From Rotaria sordida (Eukaryota > Rotifera > Eurotatoria > Philodinida > Philodinidae), in the NCBI GenBank assembly GCA_905250125.1, contig CAJNOL010001011.1, forward strand, positions 1 to 64,000: a stretch of DNA of 64,000 nucleotides. The letters are read 5' to 3'. The notes under the pieces are model-generated. The model did not search any database, was not told the DNA's origin, and worked only from the letters and a program-made list of their open reading frames with translations. How positions within the stretch are numbered: the first letter of the stretch is position 1; every line of letters starts with the position of its first letter. Made by a program: the position numbers and the translations under genes. Positions 12,595-45,215 of this stretch are shown here, piece after piece.

Positions 12595-13058
12595 TATTAC
12601 TTGATTTGAATTTTCGGATGCTGTTTTGTGTACTCTAAGCATTTCTTGATCTCAATTCTTCTTTTGACAATTTTCTCTTCATTCATTTTCAAGTCTATCA
12701 TATTGAATTTTGACCAGTATCCCAATGTGATTTCGACATTATTTGCCCACAATATCTTTCATTAATTATTGATCGAGTGATATAAGATTATCTTTCGGAT
12801 AATGAGAAAACACGAAATCTAGTTAAGTTTTTTTCTTTCTCACAGATTCGCTCTTGGTCGATTTAATTAATTATTAAAACTTTCAATCTCTCGATATATT
12901 GAACCAAATAATATCCTACAAGTCTCATGCATCTCAATATGTCCAAATGTAATTTTAGAAGTCGAGAAAAAAAAAATTTACGCGTAGTTAATACTATTTA
13001 GAGATTATTGAAACTCACTCATTAGATATTAAGTTATACTTTCTATTGGGAAATATGA

Positions 13059-13277
13059 TTGATTGATAATTCACTGATCTCATTATCAGTCAAGAATCTA
13101 TCCATTAAGAATACTGCTTGTAATTTAAATGATTTATCTCATCTGTTTCAATATATACCTCATTTTCGACGACTTTTCACGACTATCATATGCCATTCCG
13201 AAGATGAACAATTGCAAACTAATGTCCTATCAATGATTTCATCAAAAATCGTATTGTATGTTTCCATTCATTCATAA
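13059..13277 (+). pseudogene. Possible F-box/leucine-rich protein fragment
   Basis: A 70-codon open stretch contains SVKNLSIKNTACNLNDLSHL followed by FQYIPHFRRLFTTI. That resembles the repeat unit 'l.i.....l..Ll.y.P.lrrL' of the large bdelloid F-box/LRR-like family. Nothing recognisable extends it on either side before stops appear. It is probably a scrap of a lost copy; a chance ORF is possible. Confidence 0.35.
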
Positions 13278-14401
13278 AAAGAGTCAAATTTATGTCATTT
13301 AACAATTCAAATATTGTATTGAGAAAAGACCATTATCGATCATTTACTTAAGATTAAAAATGAATATTAATTTTCCTTCTCTCATCAATTAATTGCTCAA
13401 AACTCATGACCAGTAAATTGATCAAACAAAAACGAAAACTTTTTGAGATTATAATTTGAATTCTAGTGTAGAAAAATACGATTTTTTTTAATATTTCTAA
13501 GAGCAGGAGCAGTTGAAAGTAAAATATTTTGTCAGAGATTTGATTCCCAAAGGAGAATATTTCGTTAGACGGTAAATCTGCTCATGTCATAAGCGTATTA
13601 TATGTACGTATGAAAATGAATATTTTTACAATATTAATCAAGCAAGTCATCTTTCGTACAGTATACTACAACAATCATCAGTTCGACAAATTTGAAAGAA
13701 ACTAGTTTTTTGTAATATTAACATTTTTTGACTTACAACTATTAAGACTTTATTCATTGATATCTTAAAATAACACTGCACTATAGTAGAGTTGAAATAT
13801 TTAAACTAAATCAAATAATTTAGTTTCTTGTTCTACTTAGACAGCTACTTGAATCAAGAAAAACAAATATTTACAATTTTGTATTAGATTTGTTATAAAC
13901 TTGTTTGTTGTTTTTTTTTCGTTTTTGAAATTAAGCTGAAACATAGATTTGATCTAAATACCTAAATTATTTCGATATTGGACTCGAAAGGTTGACGTAC
14001 CTTGCTATAAAATATGATGGTGAGAGTTTAATTTCTAAGTGTTAGTTTCTAGTTCGGATTAGACGTGACGATTCCCTGTTAATTTATTTTTGGATTTATT
14101 AAATTTTTGTAAATGTAAATTGATTATTCTTAATTCGGATTTCTACACGTGAATATATTCAATTCCTCTTCACGAACAAATACTTTCATAGCCGATTATT
14201 TTCGCTGAATTTTTGTCTGTAAAATTCATTCGGTCGGATAGAAAAAAAACCTGTCCGGTTCCGACTCTACATTATAGTAGACTTTCTGTATTTTATAGTG
14301 TTAAATTTATTTAATTTGACATAAATTCAAAGAAATTATATAAGAATTTGAATGTATTTATCAATTAAATAATGTTCAATATTATTGTTCGTCACTATTC
14401 T
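13278..14401. other. intergenic, no gene recognised
   Basis: AT-rich. Bases 14210-14275 contain CCGGTTCCGACTC-type words that look like degraded repeat, and there is nothing else I can support. Confidence 0.4.
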
Positions 14402-15451
14402 TTAGAATTCTGGTGATATTTGATTAATAACTATTCTTGGTCGTCGCCATCGATTCAAATGAATCTCAAATAAGACATAGATCAATTGCCGACGAAATCG
14501 TTCCGATACACAGATATATATGTAGAATGGAGTCTAAAAATATTTAAATAAATAATGAAAAGAAATAGAACATTAAACATAATCTAATCAATTTATACTT
14601 ACCGCAAAAGTTAGATAGTAAAGAAGGATACCAATAGTAAGTGAAGCTTGTATTTTTACTGCAGCAATTTGATCATTCATAATACTTTTATTTAATGTAA
14701 GAGCACTCAAAATATTAAATGGTGTAAGAGTAAAGAAACTCATAGCAACTTGTACAAGAACCATTGCTGTCAATTGTTTATCTAATTCACGACGAACAAG
14801 TGGCAATGTTCGATAAGTTAATTGTCGTACATTATAATATGCCAATGAACCAAAAGAAACTGTAATAATAATTGGTAGAAAGCCTATGCAAACAAGATTA
14901 AACCAATAACTAACATATCGTGAAAAGATATCATTTGTAATTATACAAGAAACTTTGCCGGTCAAAGGTGATTGAATTTGATTATAAAATAGATAATATT
15001 GAATATTATGTATTGTTGAAATGAAAGAAAATACGATGATTAAACGATAGGCAAGTTTAAAATTACACAATTGTTGCCAACGAGGATAAGAACATGTAGC
15101 AAAATATTGATCAATTGTTGCCAAACAAATACATACTAATGACATAAGTGTAAATGTAGTAAGAAGTAACAATCTAAATTTACAATAGAAAAGTGAACTC
15201 TGTCCCCAATCAATGGCAAATCCACTGATCATAATACGAGAGAAAAGACCAGCAGCTAAAAGACCAACATTAAAAATTGACATAATAGTTAAATAAAATG
15301 CACATGAACTTTGTCGAAATGTTTGAAGACTAAGAAATACAATAATATTGAGAATTCCACCGAGTACACCACCGATAAGCATAGGTATACCAAAATAAAT
15401 GCTCATTTGTTGTGCAACAAATGTAAATATTGAAGTAGTCGATGTTGACAT
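14402..15451 (-). CDS. Seven-transmembrane G-protein coupled receptor (family 1-like)
   Basis: Two exons: 15451-14603 and 14533-14402, with a GTAAGT...TTTTTAG intron and the junction in phase 0. The product is 326 residues. Start: ATG 15451 (MSTSTTSIF), seven bases after a 3' splice site (ATATATAG), preferable to an upstream GTG. Seven hydrophobic segments are visible. TM1 carries GILNIIVF (the GN position), TM3 is preceded by a Cys (FYCKF) and ends in IDQYFATC in place of DRY, and a second conserved Cys (VSCIITN) lies in extracellular loop 2. TM7 ends in TPFYIYICVSERFRRQL, standing for NPxxY and helix 8, and is encoded only in exon 2. This layout matches a family greatly expanded in bdelloids and loosely related to peptide receptors. 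Ligand unknown. Confidence 0.88.
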
Positions 15452-16099
15452 CTCAATTCTATATATTGTCACTAGCAGATCTAATGATATTTTATGAGAA
15501 AAATTTATTTTCTATATCTAAAAGATTGTTTTATAAACAGATATAAAAGTTGAAAACTCATCTAGAGCAACTATTTTACTACACATCTTTTCGTTATATT
15601 CAAGCAATTCTCTCTTCTTAGCTTCAACATCATTTCTATGCGTAATACGTGACGTTTCAAGTGCAGATGTACACCGTATGTTCTCAGACTTCACCTGCTT
15701 GTGAAGATATGTGAGCAAAAGCAGTTATATTAAGAAAAGAAAAATAGTTTTTACTCAAGAATATTTGGAATGAATCTAATTAACATACATATGTTATTTC
15801 GTTCATTTTTAGCGAAAATTTAACCTCATAAGATTTGTCTTTTGTATAAAACAAGCTTTGAACGCAATCCCTACGGGATTAAAATGTGAAATACGATGGA
15901 GCCGCTTGACGGAGTATTAAAAGAATAGCATTTCGGGATGTCTGTCACGGTTTGTAGGAGTGGTGGTACCCAATTCTATCCTTATAATCCAATACTCCTT
16001 CTAGATCGTGTTTCAGAAAATGGCAGATAGGCAAGTAGTCTTTTTAAAGTTCTACTTCACACATTTCTCATTACTTCAATGCATCACAAATACCTGTTT
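15452..16099. other. region upstream of the GPCR
   Basis: A 66-codon minus-strand ORF at 15518-15718 is charged and helix-like (RITHRNDVEAKKRELLEYNE) and might be an old coiled-coil exon, but it lacks splice support. Bases 15860-16015 are slightly more GC-rich with the short palindromic pair GGAGTATT / AATACTCC. No RNA gene identified. Confidence 0.35.
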
Positions 16100-16485
16100 G
16101 TTTAAAGTAACTCCCTATTTTAAATCATATGTTACTCTTTCAACAAAAACACATATAGTAACAATTTTTTTATTATTATTTTAAAGCATGTTTTTATGAC
16201 ATTTTGTTCTCGATAAATTAGTAAAATATCGAAAAAAAAATTGTTTAACTACGATCTTTTGGCTAGAGTCCAGCAAAATAACTGAACGGTTCATCGGCTA
16301 CTTAGCGCCACCTCATATCTAGACGAAATTCGTACTTAATCTTGACCAACTAAACGATTAACTATTTTGATTTATCGAGAACGAAATGTCATCAAATATG
16401 CTTCAAAATAGTAAGAACAAATTGTTACTATATGTATTCTTAGTTAAAGAATAACAAAGAATTTAAAACAGAGAATTACTTTCCA
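16100..16485. repeat. Foldback element
   Basis: Inverted arms of roughly 150 bases. The left arm holds ACACATATAGTAACAATTT, AAAGCATGTTTTTATGACAT and TTGTTCTCGATAAAT; the right arm holds ATTTATCGAGAACGAAATG, ATGTCATCAAATATGCTT and AAATTGTTACTATATGT. The loop is about 100 bases. No ORF. MITE-like. Confidence 0.75.
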
Positions 16486-18621
16486 GACACCTTTGTATAA
16501 TGAAAGAAATCGTTGTGTAAAGAAATAAGTTATGTGAAAAATTGCTTTTTCTTTAATTTTGAGACATTTTATGAAAAAGAAGAAAAAAGTTTAGATCTTA
16601 CTATTTAAGTTTCATGCAAAAAACCACAAAAATTTACAAATTTTTATCTACAAATTAGCTATCCATTAATATTTTCCGATTCGAAACTACTATTTAGAAG
16701 TATTCTAATTAAATTTAAAAAACTGTTGAAATGAGATTTCTTTTAAAATATATGACATAGAAATAGTGACACACCTATTAGAAAAACATAGCAAAAGAGA
16801 CTTTTTTTTTTCTCTAATACATTTTAAAGTAGTTCTAATGAATTCTTTTATACTTACTACATTATTCGATGAGAAATGATATATAAATTATTAATTTTTT
16901 GCAGAAAGAAATGTTTCTATATATCTTTATAATTAATAAATACGAACGTCATTCTAACGCTAATCTTTCATCATAATATGGACTAAGCTTTAATATTAAT
17001 AACATTTAATACTTTGACATACATTGATAAGATATTATATTCGGACATTTTTAAAGTTGAGAACAGACCAAAATGACAATTAATATTTATCTAAATATCT
17101 TTCTTTTTTCTTTTCTCAAATGTTAAGTCTTATAATTTTTAATATTAACTGATTGTTATTATTATTATTATTATTATTATACATATTGAGAAAAATATCA
17201 AAATTATTTAGATAAATCAAACGAGATTTCCGCATTTACATAAACAACTTTTGAAATATACATGTTTATTACATCTTTCAAATGCGTTCGTTATTATTAT
17301 ACAAGTGGAACAAAAGTTCTGCATGTAGCATTGCGATGGAATGTTGCAGAGACTCCGTTAGTTTTTTTTTAATACATATGCATACGAATGTAAGAGCATA
17401 TAGATAAGACTTATTGATCAAATTATATTTGACAATGAATTTTATGTATATTATTCTAACAAACATACAGTTTTTATTAATTCTTTATATATTAGAAATA
17501 ATAAATTAACTGAAAGAAATTCTTGTATTTAATTATTATTTATAGAAAAACAAAAAAGAAAGTTTTGAATTGAAAAAAAGGAATAGAAGAACTGATAATT
17601 TTTAAAAAAATGAATAACTAAACAAGATGATATTTGTCTATTTTCTCTGACGATGTTCATAGAAAATAATCTTCTACTTACCTATATATATAATATTGCT
17701 TATCTTACCTCAATATGTTTACATACACACTATAAAAAGAATTTCTCTTTTGAATAAACACAACGTTTATAATTGTCTAAAGGTAGGAAAAAGAAATTGT
17801 TTTTTTTCTTAATATCCGAGTGATAAGGCAAAACTTATTTTCAGATTCATCATAAAAACAATACTCTTTAACCTTTTCAATCCCGACATTGTCTCCGATC
17901 CTATACAAAGTTGAAGAAAATCTAGATTATTCTCTTCCCTGTAATCTCCTTTAGATAGTCACCTGCACACGAATTCTAGCTACACTAGTTCAGTGCGAAA
18001 AAACAAAAAAAAGTTCTACAGCGAAGAATATACGCACTTCTTTGAACACATGTGATATGTTTCATGTAGAAAGACGATAGAATGCAAAATTTCTATATTA
18101 CAATATGCATGTCATCTTGTAGATGACATGAGAAATTCAAAGGGTTAGTCTCTAGCTTATTTTTTGTAGAGTAATGAAAGGAGGTCATATATCTCTTAAT
18201 AAGTTAAGAGAGATTAGTTTCTTCATGACAATGATAATGATATCTTTTCAAATAATGTCATTTATGCAACATTGCTCGTTTTAACAGAATGTGTTTTGTC
18301 GTCTAATAGATATATTGAAAAAATTGATTTATATAGAATTCGATATTGACAACTAATCAACTTTAATACTCAATATTCAACGTTATTTATTAATTTATTA
18401 ATAACAAAATGAGAAAGATGGAGAGATCATGCACATCGAAGAATATTTTATAAATTGTTGATGTCATCTTTTGGAGTGTCTTAATCATGTTGAAAAGTCA
18501 ATCCTATTGACAACTTTTATAATAATGATTAAAAGAACAATGTTTGACTACGGCATCGTATTTGATAAGTCATCTTTAATCTTCTTATTTTAATTGAAAA
18601 GTAGTGAGTTCTAGTCATCTA
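16486..18621. other. gene-free AT-rich region with an (ATT)n microsatellite
   Basis: Contains an ATT/TAT trinucleotide run near 17157-17180. No exon-like sequence recognised. Confidence 0.5.
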
Positions 18622-19538
18622 CAGGGTTGGAAATAATATTATTCTAGAGGAGTACCGCTATGTTTTCAAATAGAAGACATAATGAATTTTATATCAAATG
18701 AAAGTCCGTCAAAAATGATGTTTATTAGTACTAAATAGTGAAGATTATGAAAAATTTCTAATGTCGAAGTTAAGGAATTTTCAGAAATTTTATACTTTTT
18801 TTTGGGGAGGTGAAAAATTAAGGTATCAGTAGTTCAAAAATGGAGTCAAATTTTTTCTTGAATATTTTTACATGATTCGATAGAGTTTGTCGAGCTCTAT
18901 AAAACTGTATATCTTAAAATTTTTTTAAAGTCATTCTTTTACAATAAAAACTACTTGGAAAATCTTACAAAAAAGTTAGAAAAACTCATCTTTTTTATAT
19001 GGAAGAAAAACACTCGATTTTCCAATAGAATTAGCTTTTTTTTTATTATTTTTACTACGTTAGGCATTTCGAACTATACTCATTTAATGCAGCGTGAAAA
19101 ACTGCGCCAAATGAGTATAGATCGAAATCCTTGAGAAATCGAGTGTTTTTCTTTCATATAAAAAATATGAATTTTTATAATATTTTTTAAGATTTTCCAA
19201 GTACGTTTTCGAATTTTTTATCGCAAAAATCTCCTTGAAAATTTTTTAATATATTTAGTTTTATAGAGCTCAACGAACTCTATCGAATCATGTAAAAATG
19301 CTCAAGAAAAAATTTGACTCCATTTTTGAATTAGTGACATCTTAATTTTCCACTCCAAAACCAAAGTGTAAAATTTCTTAAGGTGAACATTAAATTTTTC
19401 GTAATCTTCACTATTTAGTACCAATAAACTCCATTTTTGACGGGCTGTCATTTGATATAAAAGTCATTATGTCTTCTATTTGAAATTATAGCGGTATCCC
19501 CCACCCCCTCCCCCGGAATAATATTATTTCCTACCCTG
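18622..19538. mobile_element. Mariner-like foldback MITE
   Basis: Both ends are TA|CAGGGTWGGAAATAATATT in inverted orientation, and the two arms (about 400 bases each) stay recognisable to the centre, for example AATAGAAGACATAATGA / TCATTATGTCTTCTATT, ACTAAATAGTGAAGATTA / TAATCTTCACTATTTAGT and CTCTATAAAACTGTAT against its mirror. The flanking TA dinucleotides (18620 and 19539) fit Tc1/mariner target duplication. A G-rich run (GGGGGAGGGGG on the minus strand) occurs only in the right arm. No transposase is encoded, so it would be non-autonomous. Confidence 0.8.
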
Positions 19539-21221
19539 TAGAATGACTAAAAGATCATGTCTCGTTGAAAACTAATATTTATTAAATGAAGAAAAATGAT
19601 CTCATTACGTCTCTGCTTGAGAAAAAATGTTTGATGAATTCAGATAACGAAGTAAAAAGATTCATTCCAGCTATTTATACTTCTCTCATACGTCAATGGA
19701 TCCATTGATATCTCATGACATTTCATCATTAACGCTATACAATTTTGTTCTCTCAGTGTGCATTGCTTAGAAATTCATCCCGCCAACCATATTTGTTCTA
19801 GGAGTTTGATGTAAATTCTATCAAAGCTAGAACATAAGAAACCTAATTTTTCGAAAATAAAATCAGGAAAGAAATCTAGTTGAGTGATTGAAAACCGCTA
19901 CAAATTTTGCTTGATGAAGCGAATGTAATAAATGAAACCTAGTTGGTTGGAAATAAATTCCGAAAAAAACAATTTATTGATCAAAAGAAATCTGATTGAC
20001 TGGATGAAAATGCTTATCTAACAGTAACGGTTGTAATCGTTAACTGTCATAGAAATACGATGTACTTCAAATTCTGTTTGGAATAGGTTCCGAAAGCGTT
20101 GTTTAAGTCTTAATCAATATCATCAAGTACTTTATCAGGAATATTCATTGATTGTGTGGATTAATGATAGTGAATACTACAAATTTTTAAATATTAATCG
20201 TTGATAGTTTTTTTTCCAACAAATCTAAACAGCTTTCATCAGTCAACATAGATAATGTATCAAGATCCTAGGGATCAAAAAATTCTTGTACTTTGAATGT
20301 TATAGATAAGGGAAAATATGATCTGCTTAAACCAGGAATATTTCTAACTCAAACGTACTGTTTACCTCAATGATTCCAGCAGTACATTTGCTCTTAATGG
20401 TATGCCATCACAAGCAGAGAACAAAACACTGCTCTATAATATCCAATGTTATTTAGGCAGGATTTTCGAAGATGTCTTCTTAGATATAACAATGAATTTT
20501 GATAGGGGAGAAAGAACTCTCTCAGAATACATGTTATTATTATATACTAACCTGTAGTGTACAAGCACGAATCATTATTATGCGGCATGCATATGAACGC
20601 GTCAGAGAGTATACTATATTCGCTTTTACACGCATGGTAGTTTGTACATGTACATGCTTAATATTTTCGCATGCGAGAACATACGAATCTTCTTACATTA
20701 AAACTGTATTCAAAACTGTTGAATATAATGATCGCCCGATAATTTGCAAAATATAGATTTCAAAGGGTAGAGACTTATAGCACATTTCAAACTGAACTCA
20801 TCACAATCATATATAGGATGCAAGAACTTTTCACGGCGAGTACTTTGATATCCGATTCGAGCTACCCTTCTGGTATATTTAAGGATTTCCACAACCATAA
20901 ATTCATCATTTAAATGAGTTTTTCAGATCAACCTTGCACATATAAAATCAGAAGTAACGAGGTTCTATTACAGCTGGTTCGATAGCATTTTTCAAGGGCT
21001 ACAAAATCATATCGTTTTTAGAATTATCAAAGGTGGATCAAGAAAATAGTTAAAGATCATACTATGAAAACATTGTCAACGTTTCATCTGATGGAACATG
21101 ATTGACTTATAATGTTTTCAAGAATTAATGGAAGCTCGCTTATGTCTGCAATCGTTAGATGATCGTTTGGATGAACGATAAAACCTTATTATTTTTACAA
21201 TCAGAAAAGTCAAATCGTTAT
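19539..21221. other. intergenic, no gene recognised
   Basis: Short ORFs only. I found no splice-consistent exon chain and no clear repeat. Confidence 0.4.
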
Positions 21222-21272
21222 AGGTGTTGGGTGTGATTGACTATAAGATCTTCACATATCCCACACCCACAA
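21222..21272. repeat. TGTGGG-like palindrome
   Basis: Arms AGGTGTTGGGTGTGATT and ATCCCACACCCACAAC-type sequence around GACTATAAGATCTTCAC. Confidence 0.65.
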
Positions 21273-21445
21273 CATTCTAGCTATGTGCCTTCAAGATAGA
21301 CCAAATATCTAACTTCAGCGATCCAACTGCATTTTTATCATCTTGTCCCTCCGAGTCGTTCTCATTCTCGATTATAGTAGGATCCTTAGCGGCAATATAT
21401 ATTTTCATTGGTCGCTAAAAGAGTGGAAAATCTATGTGAAGGAAA

Positions 21446-21553
21446 GGGTGTGGGTGTGGGTGCTCAATTCGAGTATACCCACACTCACAACCCACACCCA
21501 CGCCCACACACCACCAACACCCGCACCCACACCCTCCCACACCCACACCCTTT
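21446..21553. repeat. TGTGGG-like palindrome with long C-rich arm
   Basis: A G-rich arm of about 20 bases (GGGTGTGGGTGTGGGTG) is followed by CTCAATTCGAGTAT and then about 75 bases of degenerate CCCACA units. ORFs predicted here on both strands (His/Thr/Pro-rich or Gly/Cys/Val-rich) are products of the repeat, not genes. Confidence 0.75.
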
Positions 21554-22586
21554 TCGAAAAAGAAGTGATAGGGTGGCTGAACACTTATGAACACCTTCAC
21601 GAAACCTATCTTGGCGTACACAACCTTGAACTTTTTGTTTTCGAGGCATGTTTCAATATGTATTATTAAGCAATAGAATTCTCTTGTAAATATATGCTTT
21701 CTTTTCAATATAACAGTGACACATCCTTATGGCTAACTTTAACAGCATAACAATGCTGTTATCCATGTAGCATTGCTCTTAATCGTTCTTTTTTTCACTT
21801 TCTTCGTATACTATTTCTTCGAGTTGAAATGCAGCTCTTCAATTTTCTTCTGTACAATGCACAGCTCTCTCTGCTCTTATGTATCATGACGATTAGTCAG
21901 CGTTAAAAAGAAAATATTACTGTCACTTCTTTTTTTTCACTGCGGATCCATTGGTACTCATTTTCCTCCGTTTTTTACTTATTCTACAAGAATAAATAAA
22001 TGTTCAGTATCAAATTCCTGCTGGGCGAATTATTATTAGATTTCTATTACACTTGGCCAATAACCTTCTATTTAATGTTCTCTTCTCGGAATCATACAAG
22101 TGGGGCGACATTTACACGATTGTCTTTTTATTTTGAGATTTACGGAAAAGGGTTTATGATTTTGTTTGCAGTAGGGTGTATTTTTCTAATTTTAGCGTAA
22201 GAAATGGCATTTCACCCATAAATTAGAATTTTTTCAAAAGTGTTATTTTTTTTTAATAGTGACTCAGGAAGATTAAATTTTTTATATCATATACTAATCT
22301 TTATTGTTCACTCCAGGGAGTATATCGTGCGTGAAAAAAATTCCTTCAAATTATTCCACAATTTGGTCATTATGAAATCTGGATCTGATCCTTATCATAT
22401 TTTAACATTTTTGGTTTTCAACGGCACACCTGTATATTTTCATCATAAGCGCCTCTTTAAATCCTCTCCTAAACCCTTTCCTAAACTCTTGTACTGTGTG
22501 ATAACATCTCATAAACCCTTTCATAAACCTTTTAAGGGTTTATTATTCTACGCTTTCTTTTACAGTGATGGATATTCACTTCAACA
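21554..22586. other. intergenic, no gene recognised
   Basis: No convincing exons. Bases 22450-22540 hold several ATAAACCCTTT / CCTAAACCCTTT words, a small degenerate repeat that does not match the TGTGGG family. Confidence 0.4.
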
Positions 22587-22683
22587 ACGCCCGCACCCAC
22601 ATCCATCTACACTGACACCTATACGATACCCTCACTTGCGCCCTCACCTACACTCACACCCAATATCCACACCCATACCCCAA
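22587..22683. repeat. C-rich TGTGGG-like half element
   Basis: About 95 bases of degenerate CCCACA/CCTACA/CCCTCA units. No clear G-rich partner arm is present nearby, so this is either a half copy or a copy whose partner has decayed. Confidence 0.6.
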
Positions 22684-22985
22684 GTTACAACAGCCGCCAA
22701 TAATTTCTATATGGTTTAGATTTTATACATTCTGATGATTAGATTTTGTATATTTAAAGTCTATCGACAGAAGTCAGATAGTTCACTGATAATTAACCAC
22801 CCAGCTTTCACAGAATGGAGGTGATCGTCATTTCAATAAGATCCTTTCGAATAACTATTCATCAATCTCGTATGTATTTTCCTGACTTTTGTTCTCCAGA
22901 GTCGTAAATAAGAAGAGGACAGAAAATAATCTCCATGCATCAGCAAAGAATTATTTGATGAGAATTCATTTTCGACATTGTTTAA

Positions 22986-23062
22986 GAGGGTGTGGGTGGA
23001 TGTAGGTATGGATGTGGGGATGTGAATATGGGTGTTTTCTTCTTTACACCCACACCAACATT
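22986..23062. repeat. TGTGGG-like palindrome
   Basis: The G-rich arm GAGGGTGTGGGTGGATGTAG continues through GGATGTGGGGATGTG, then comes the loop TTTTCTTCTTTA and the C-rich arm CACCCACACCAACATTCTC. Confidence 0.75.
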
Positions 23063-24591
23063 CTCAAATACAACTAAGCCAATTTTTAGAAATCTCGTTT
23101 TTCTGCGATAATACAAAAGAAAATCTGTTGAATCATAACAAAATTCAATCTGTCAACTCGGATCTTTCTTGAAATTGATTTCGTATTTATATATTGTCAC
23201 TATTCAGAACATGTCTATTATTGTTTCTTGTTAACATCGTTTGATAAAAACGAATAGTTATACTAGTATATTTAATGAATTATTAATTAGCAACGATATG
23301 GAAATATTTCATATATTTCAATTCAAAAACTGATTTTATTGACTCTTTTATGGATATGATTATTTTCACATGAATGGATTCGGCTGTTTTACTAAAAGAA
23401 AAATTTTTAATCAATTTTAAATCTTTTTCTAATAGAAAAAAAAGACACTTACTCAGATGAAACAACAAGATCAACAAAATTATGATCGATACCCGTTGAA
23501 TATTCATCACCTTAAATCAATCATGTTTATCTTATTTTTTGACGTTAAAGAAAATTTAACTTACTGTTTGAGATTCTCAATTCTGCTACATCTAAGCATA
23601 CAAAAACTTTATATTTTAAAGGCATTATTTTTTATTCTGCGAGGAAACTACATGAACTGATCTTCATCATTTGAACTCATATTAGGTTAACGATAGAAAC
23701 TCGGTAACAATAGAAAAAGACTTGAATGGAACCGTGCCTACGAGCCAATTTAGTGAATTTTCGATCCATCTTTCAATATTTATTCAAAAATAAACTATTC
23801 ATGGTTTCTATGATCAACAATCATTTGAATTTGTCATTATTTATCTCCACTAATTGCGATGTGTCTTTTGTAATATAAATAACAAAAAAACCAAAGTGTT
23901 TGCGGGGTAAAAAAGTGACATGGATAATTAGGATGTTGTTAATATGTTTTTTTCTTTCCAATCTCTTTATTCAAAACAAGTCATGCATAGCAATGTATAA
24001 AAATGAATCAAAGAAAAATGGGTGATTCTAAAAAAACAACCATATATTAATTTTTAATATTTCGATTGATATTTATATTTTAAATATTTTTTTTCGAATC
24101 AATATTTGTCCTGAATAGCTTCATAGTAATTTTGTATACTTATTATCGATCACATAGTAAAATGTTTTTTTCTTTGATGAACAACAAACCACTTGACTAT
24201 AAATACTTCTGACATTTGTATTTCTTATCAAAATAAAACAAATTGATATACAAGTCGTTTTCTTTGTTTTGCTTGGGAGCTTGAATAGATGCAAAAAAGT
24301 GTCCTAAGTTAACAAAAACAAAACAAGAAAACATAAAAGAAAACCAGTAGAGCAGAGAGAACGAAAAATCTTATATTCGCCTATTGCCTTGTTGATACTA
24401 TTCATAAGATATTCATTATACAATTTTCTTCAGTATATATATACAACCTGTACGTACATCATTTTCTTCATATAGTGTTTTGATTGTTAGATTTATACAT
24501 TTTATTATTCATTGAAGTATTATTATTTATATAAACTTACAAGTAGCATTTACAAACATCTTATGTTTAATATATTAACATACAAAATAGA
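23063..24591. other. region upstream of the ferlin gene
   Basis: Non-coding. The last bases, CATACAAAATAG followed by A and then the ferlin ATG at 24592, form a 3' splice site almost abutting the start codon. This points to trans-splicing of a leader or to a 5' UTR intron. No TATA-type promoter could be singled out. Confidence 0.45.
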
Positions 24592-44220
<19,629 letters not shown>

Positions 44221-44915
44221 ATGACATTGTAATTATTTATTTTCAAAATTATCATACTATATTTTTCATAACATTTTTGTGCATGTTCATTTTAATTTAA
44301 ATCTTTCCTTATAGATACTTAGTATTATTTTTTAAAATAAATAACAGAGATAAGTTCTAAATATCTTACATTCATTTGAACATATTTGATGTTAAAGTGA
44401 ACTTTTTTAAGAAATGAAACTAATATTGATCAAACTATTTCAATTCAATCCTAAAAAATGACTATCTATTTACTCTTGTTTTACAATATATAATTCTTCT
44501 TCAAGTACGATTAGTCTTATCTTTTGCATCTAAAAATTTGGCACTTGTTTAAATTTAGAGTCTTTCGTTTCTAGTACTTCCTTGTTCATATTCATTTTTA
44601 CTTATTAAAACGTTCTCTCGATATTAATGTTGTTAGAAAGCGTATAATAGTGATTTAAATCGTTCTTTTTTCTCAAATATTAACTATAAAAAGCAACCCA
44701 TTAGAGGGTGTGGGTGTGTTTACAGAGGTGGAAAAGTGATTCAAGGAATATCATACGACATGTTTCGATCAGCCAGAGATCATGTTCAGGTATGTTTAGA
44801 ATCAATATAACTATATTAATTAGTCATGAATAATATGAAAAATCAAATAAAAAGGGTGTGAATGTGTGAGTAGATAATTATTAGCCGTTCACGGCAACGG
44901 TTGTTTCTATCATGT
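44221..44915. other. ferlin 3' region and intergenic sequence
   Basis: An AATAAA at 44336-44341 is a plausible poly(A) signal about 115 bases after the ferlin stop. Half copies of the TGTGGG-like repeat occur near 44704-44722 and 44853-44872. Otherwise nothing. Confidence 0.5.
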
Positions 44916-45015
44916 CGGGGTGTGGGTGGGGTGAGTGAGGATGTGTGTGTGCGTGTGATCAAAGAGACAATTAACACCCACGCCCACATCACGCCCCACT
45001 CCCACATTCCACATC
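44916..45015. repeat. TGTGGG-like palindrome
   Basis: The G-rich arm CGGGGTGTGGGTGGGGTGAG continues GGATGTGTGTGTGCGTGTG, then come the loop ATCAAAGAGACAATTAA and the C-rich arm CACCCACGCCCACATCACGC and CCCACTCCCACATTCC. It lies 200 bases beyond the stop of the NHL gene. Confidence 0.8.
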
Positions 45016-45215
45016 CTGACCAGACTTCCCAGATGCTTTGACACATCTCATATGAATGATTTAAGTCTGTTCTGTGCGTGCATGAGCTTCGCACTCGTTA
45101 TGGCTCCACCAGAGTGGTTCCTGGTCGCGCACGTGCATATAGAATTGCCATTTCTTTCATCAATTCAACCTGATTTATTTGAAGGAAAGACAAAAAATAA
45201 GCTATTGTAATAAAT

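Noticed and set aside
15518..15718. Minus-strand charged ORF upstream of the GPCR
   Set aside because: Helix-like, but no start context, splice partner or recognised family.
15860..16015. Slightly GC-richer patch that could be an RNA gene
   Set aside because: No match to tRNA, 5S, snRNA or spliced-leader features that I can recognise.
21343..21708. Three overlapping ORFs rich in His/Thr/Pro or Gly/Cys/Val
   Set aside because: Translations of the TGTGGG-like palindrome on both strands; no gene structure.
22240..22719. 159-codon ORF
   Set aside because: Its C-terminal third is the C-rich TGTGGG-like half element and the rest has no domain or suitable start context.
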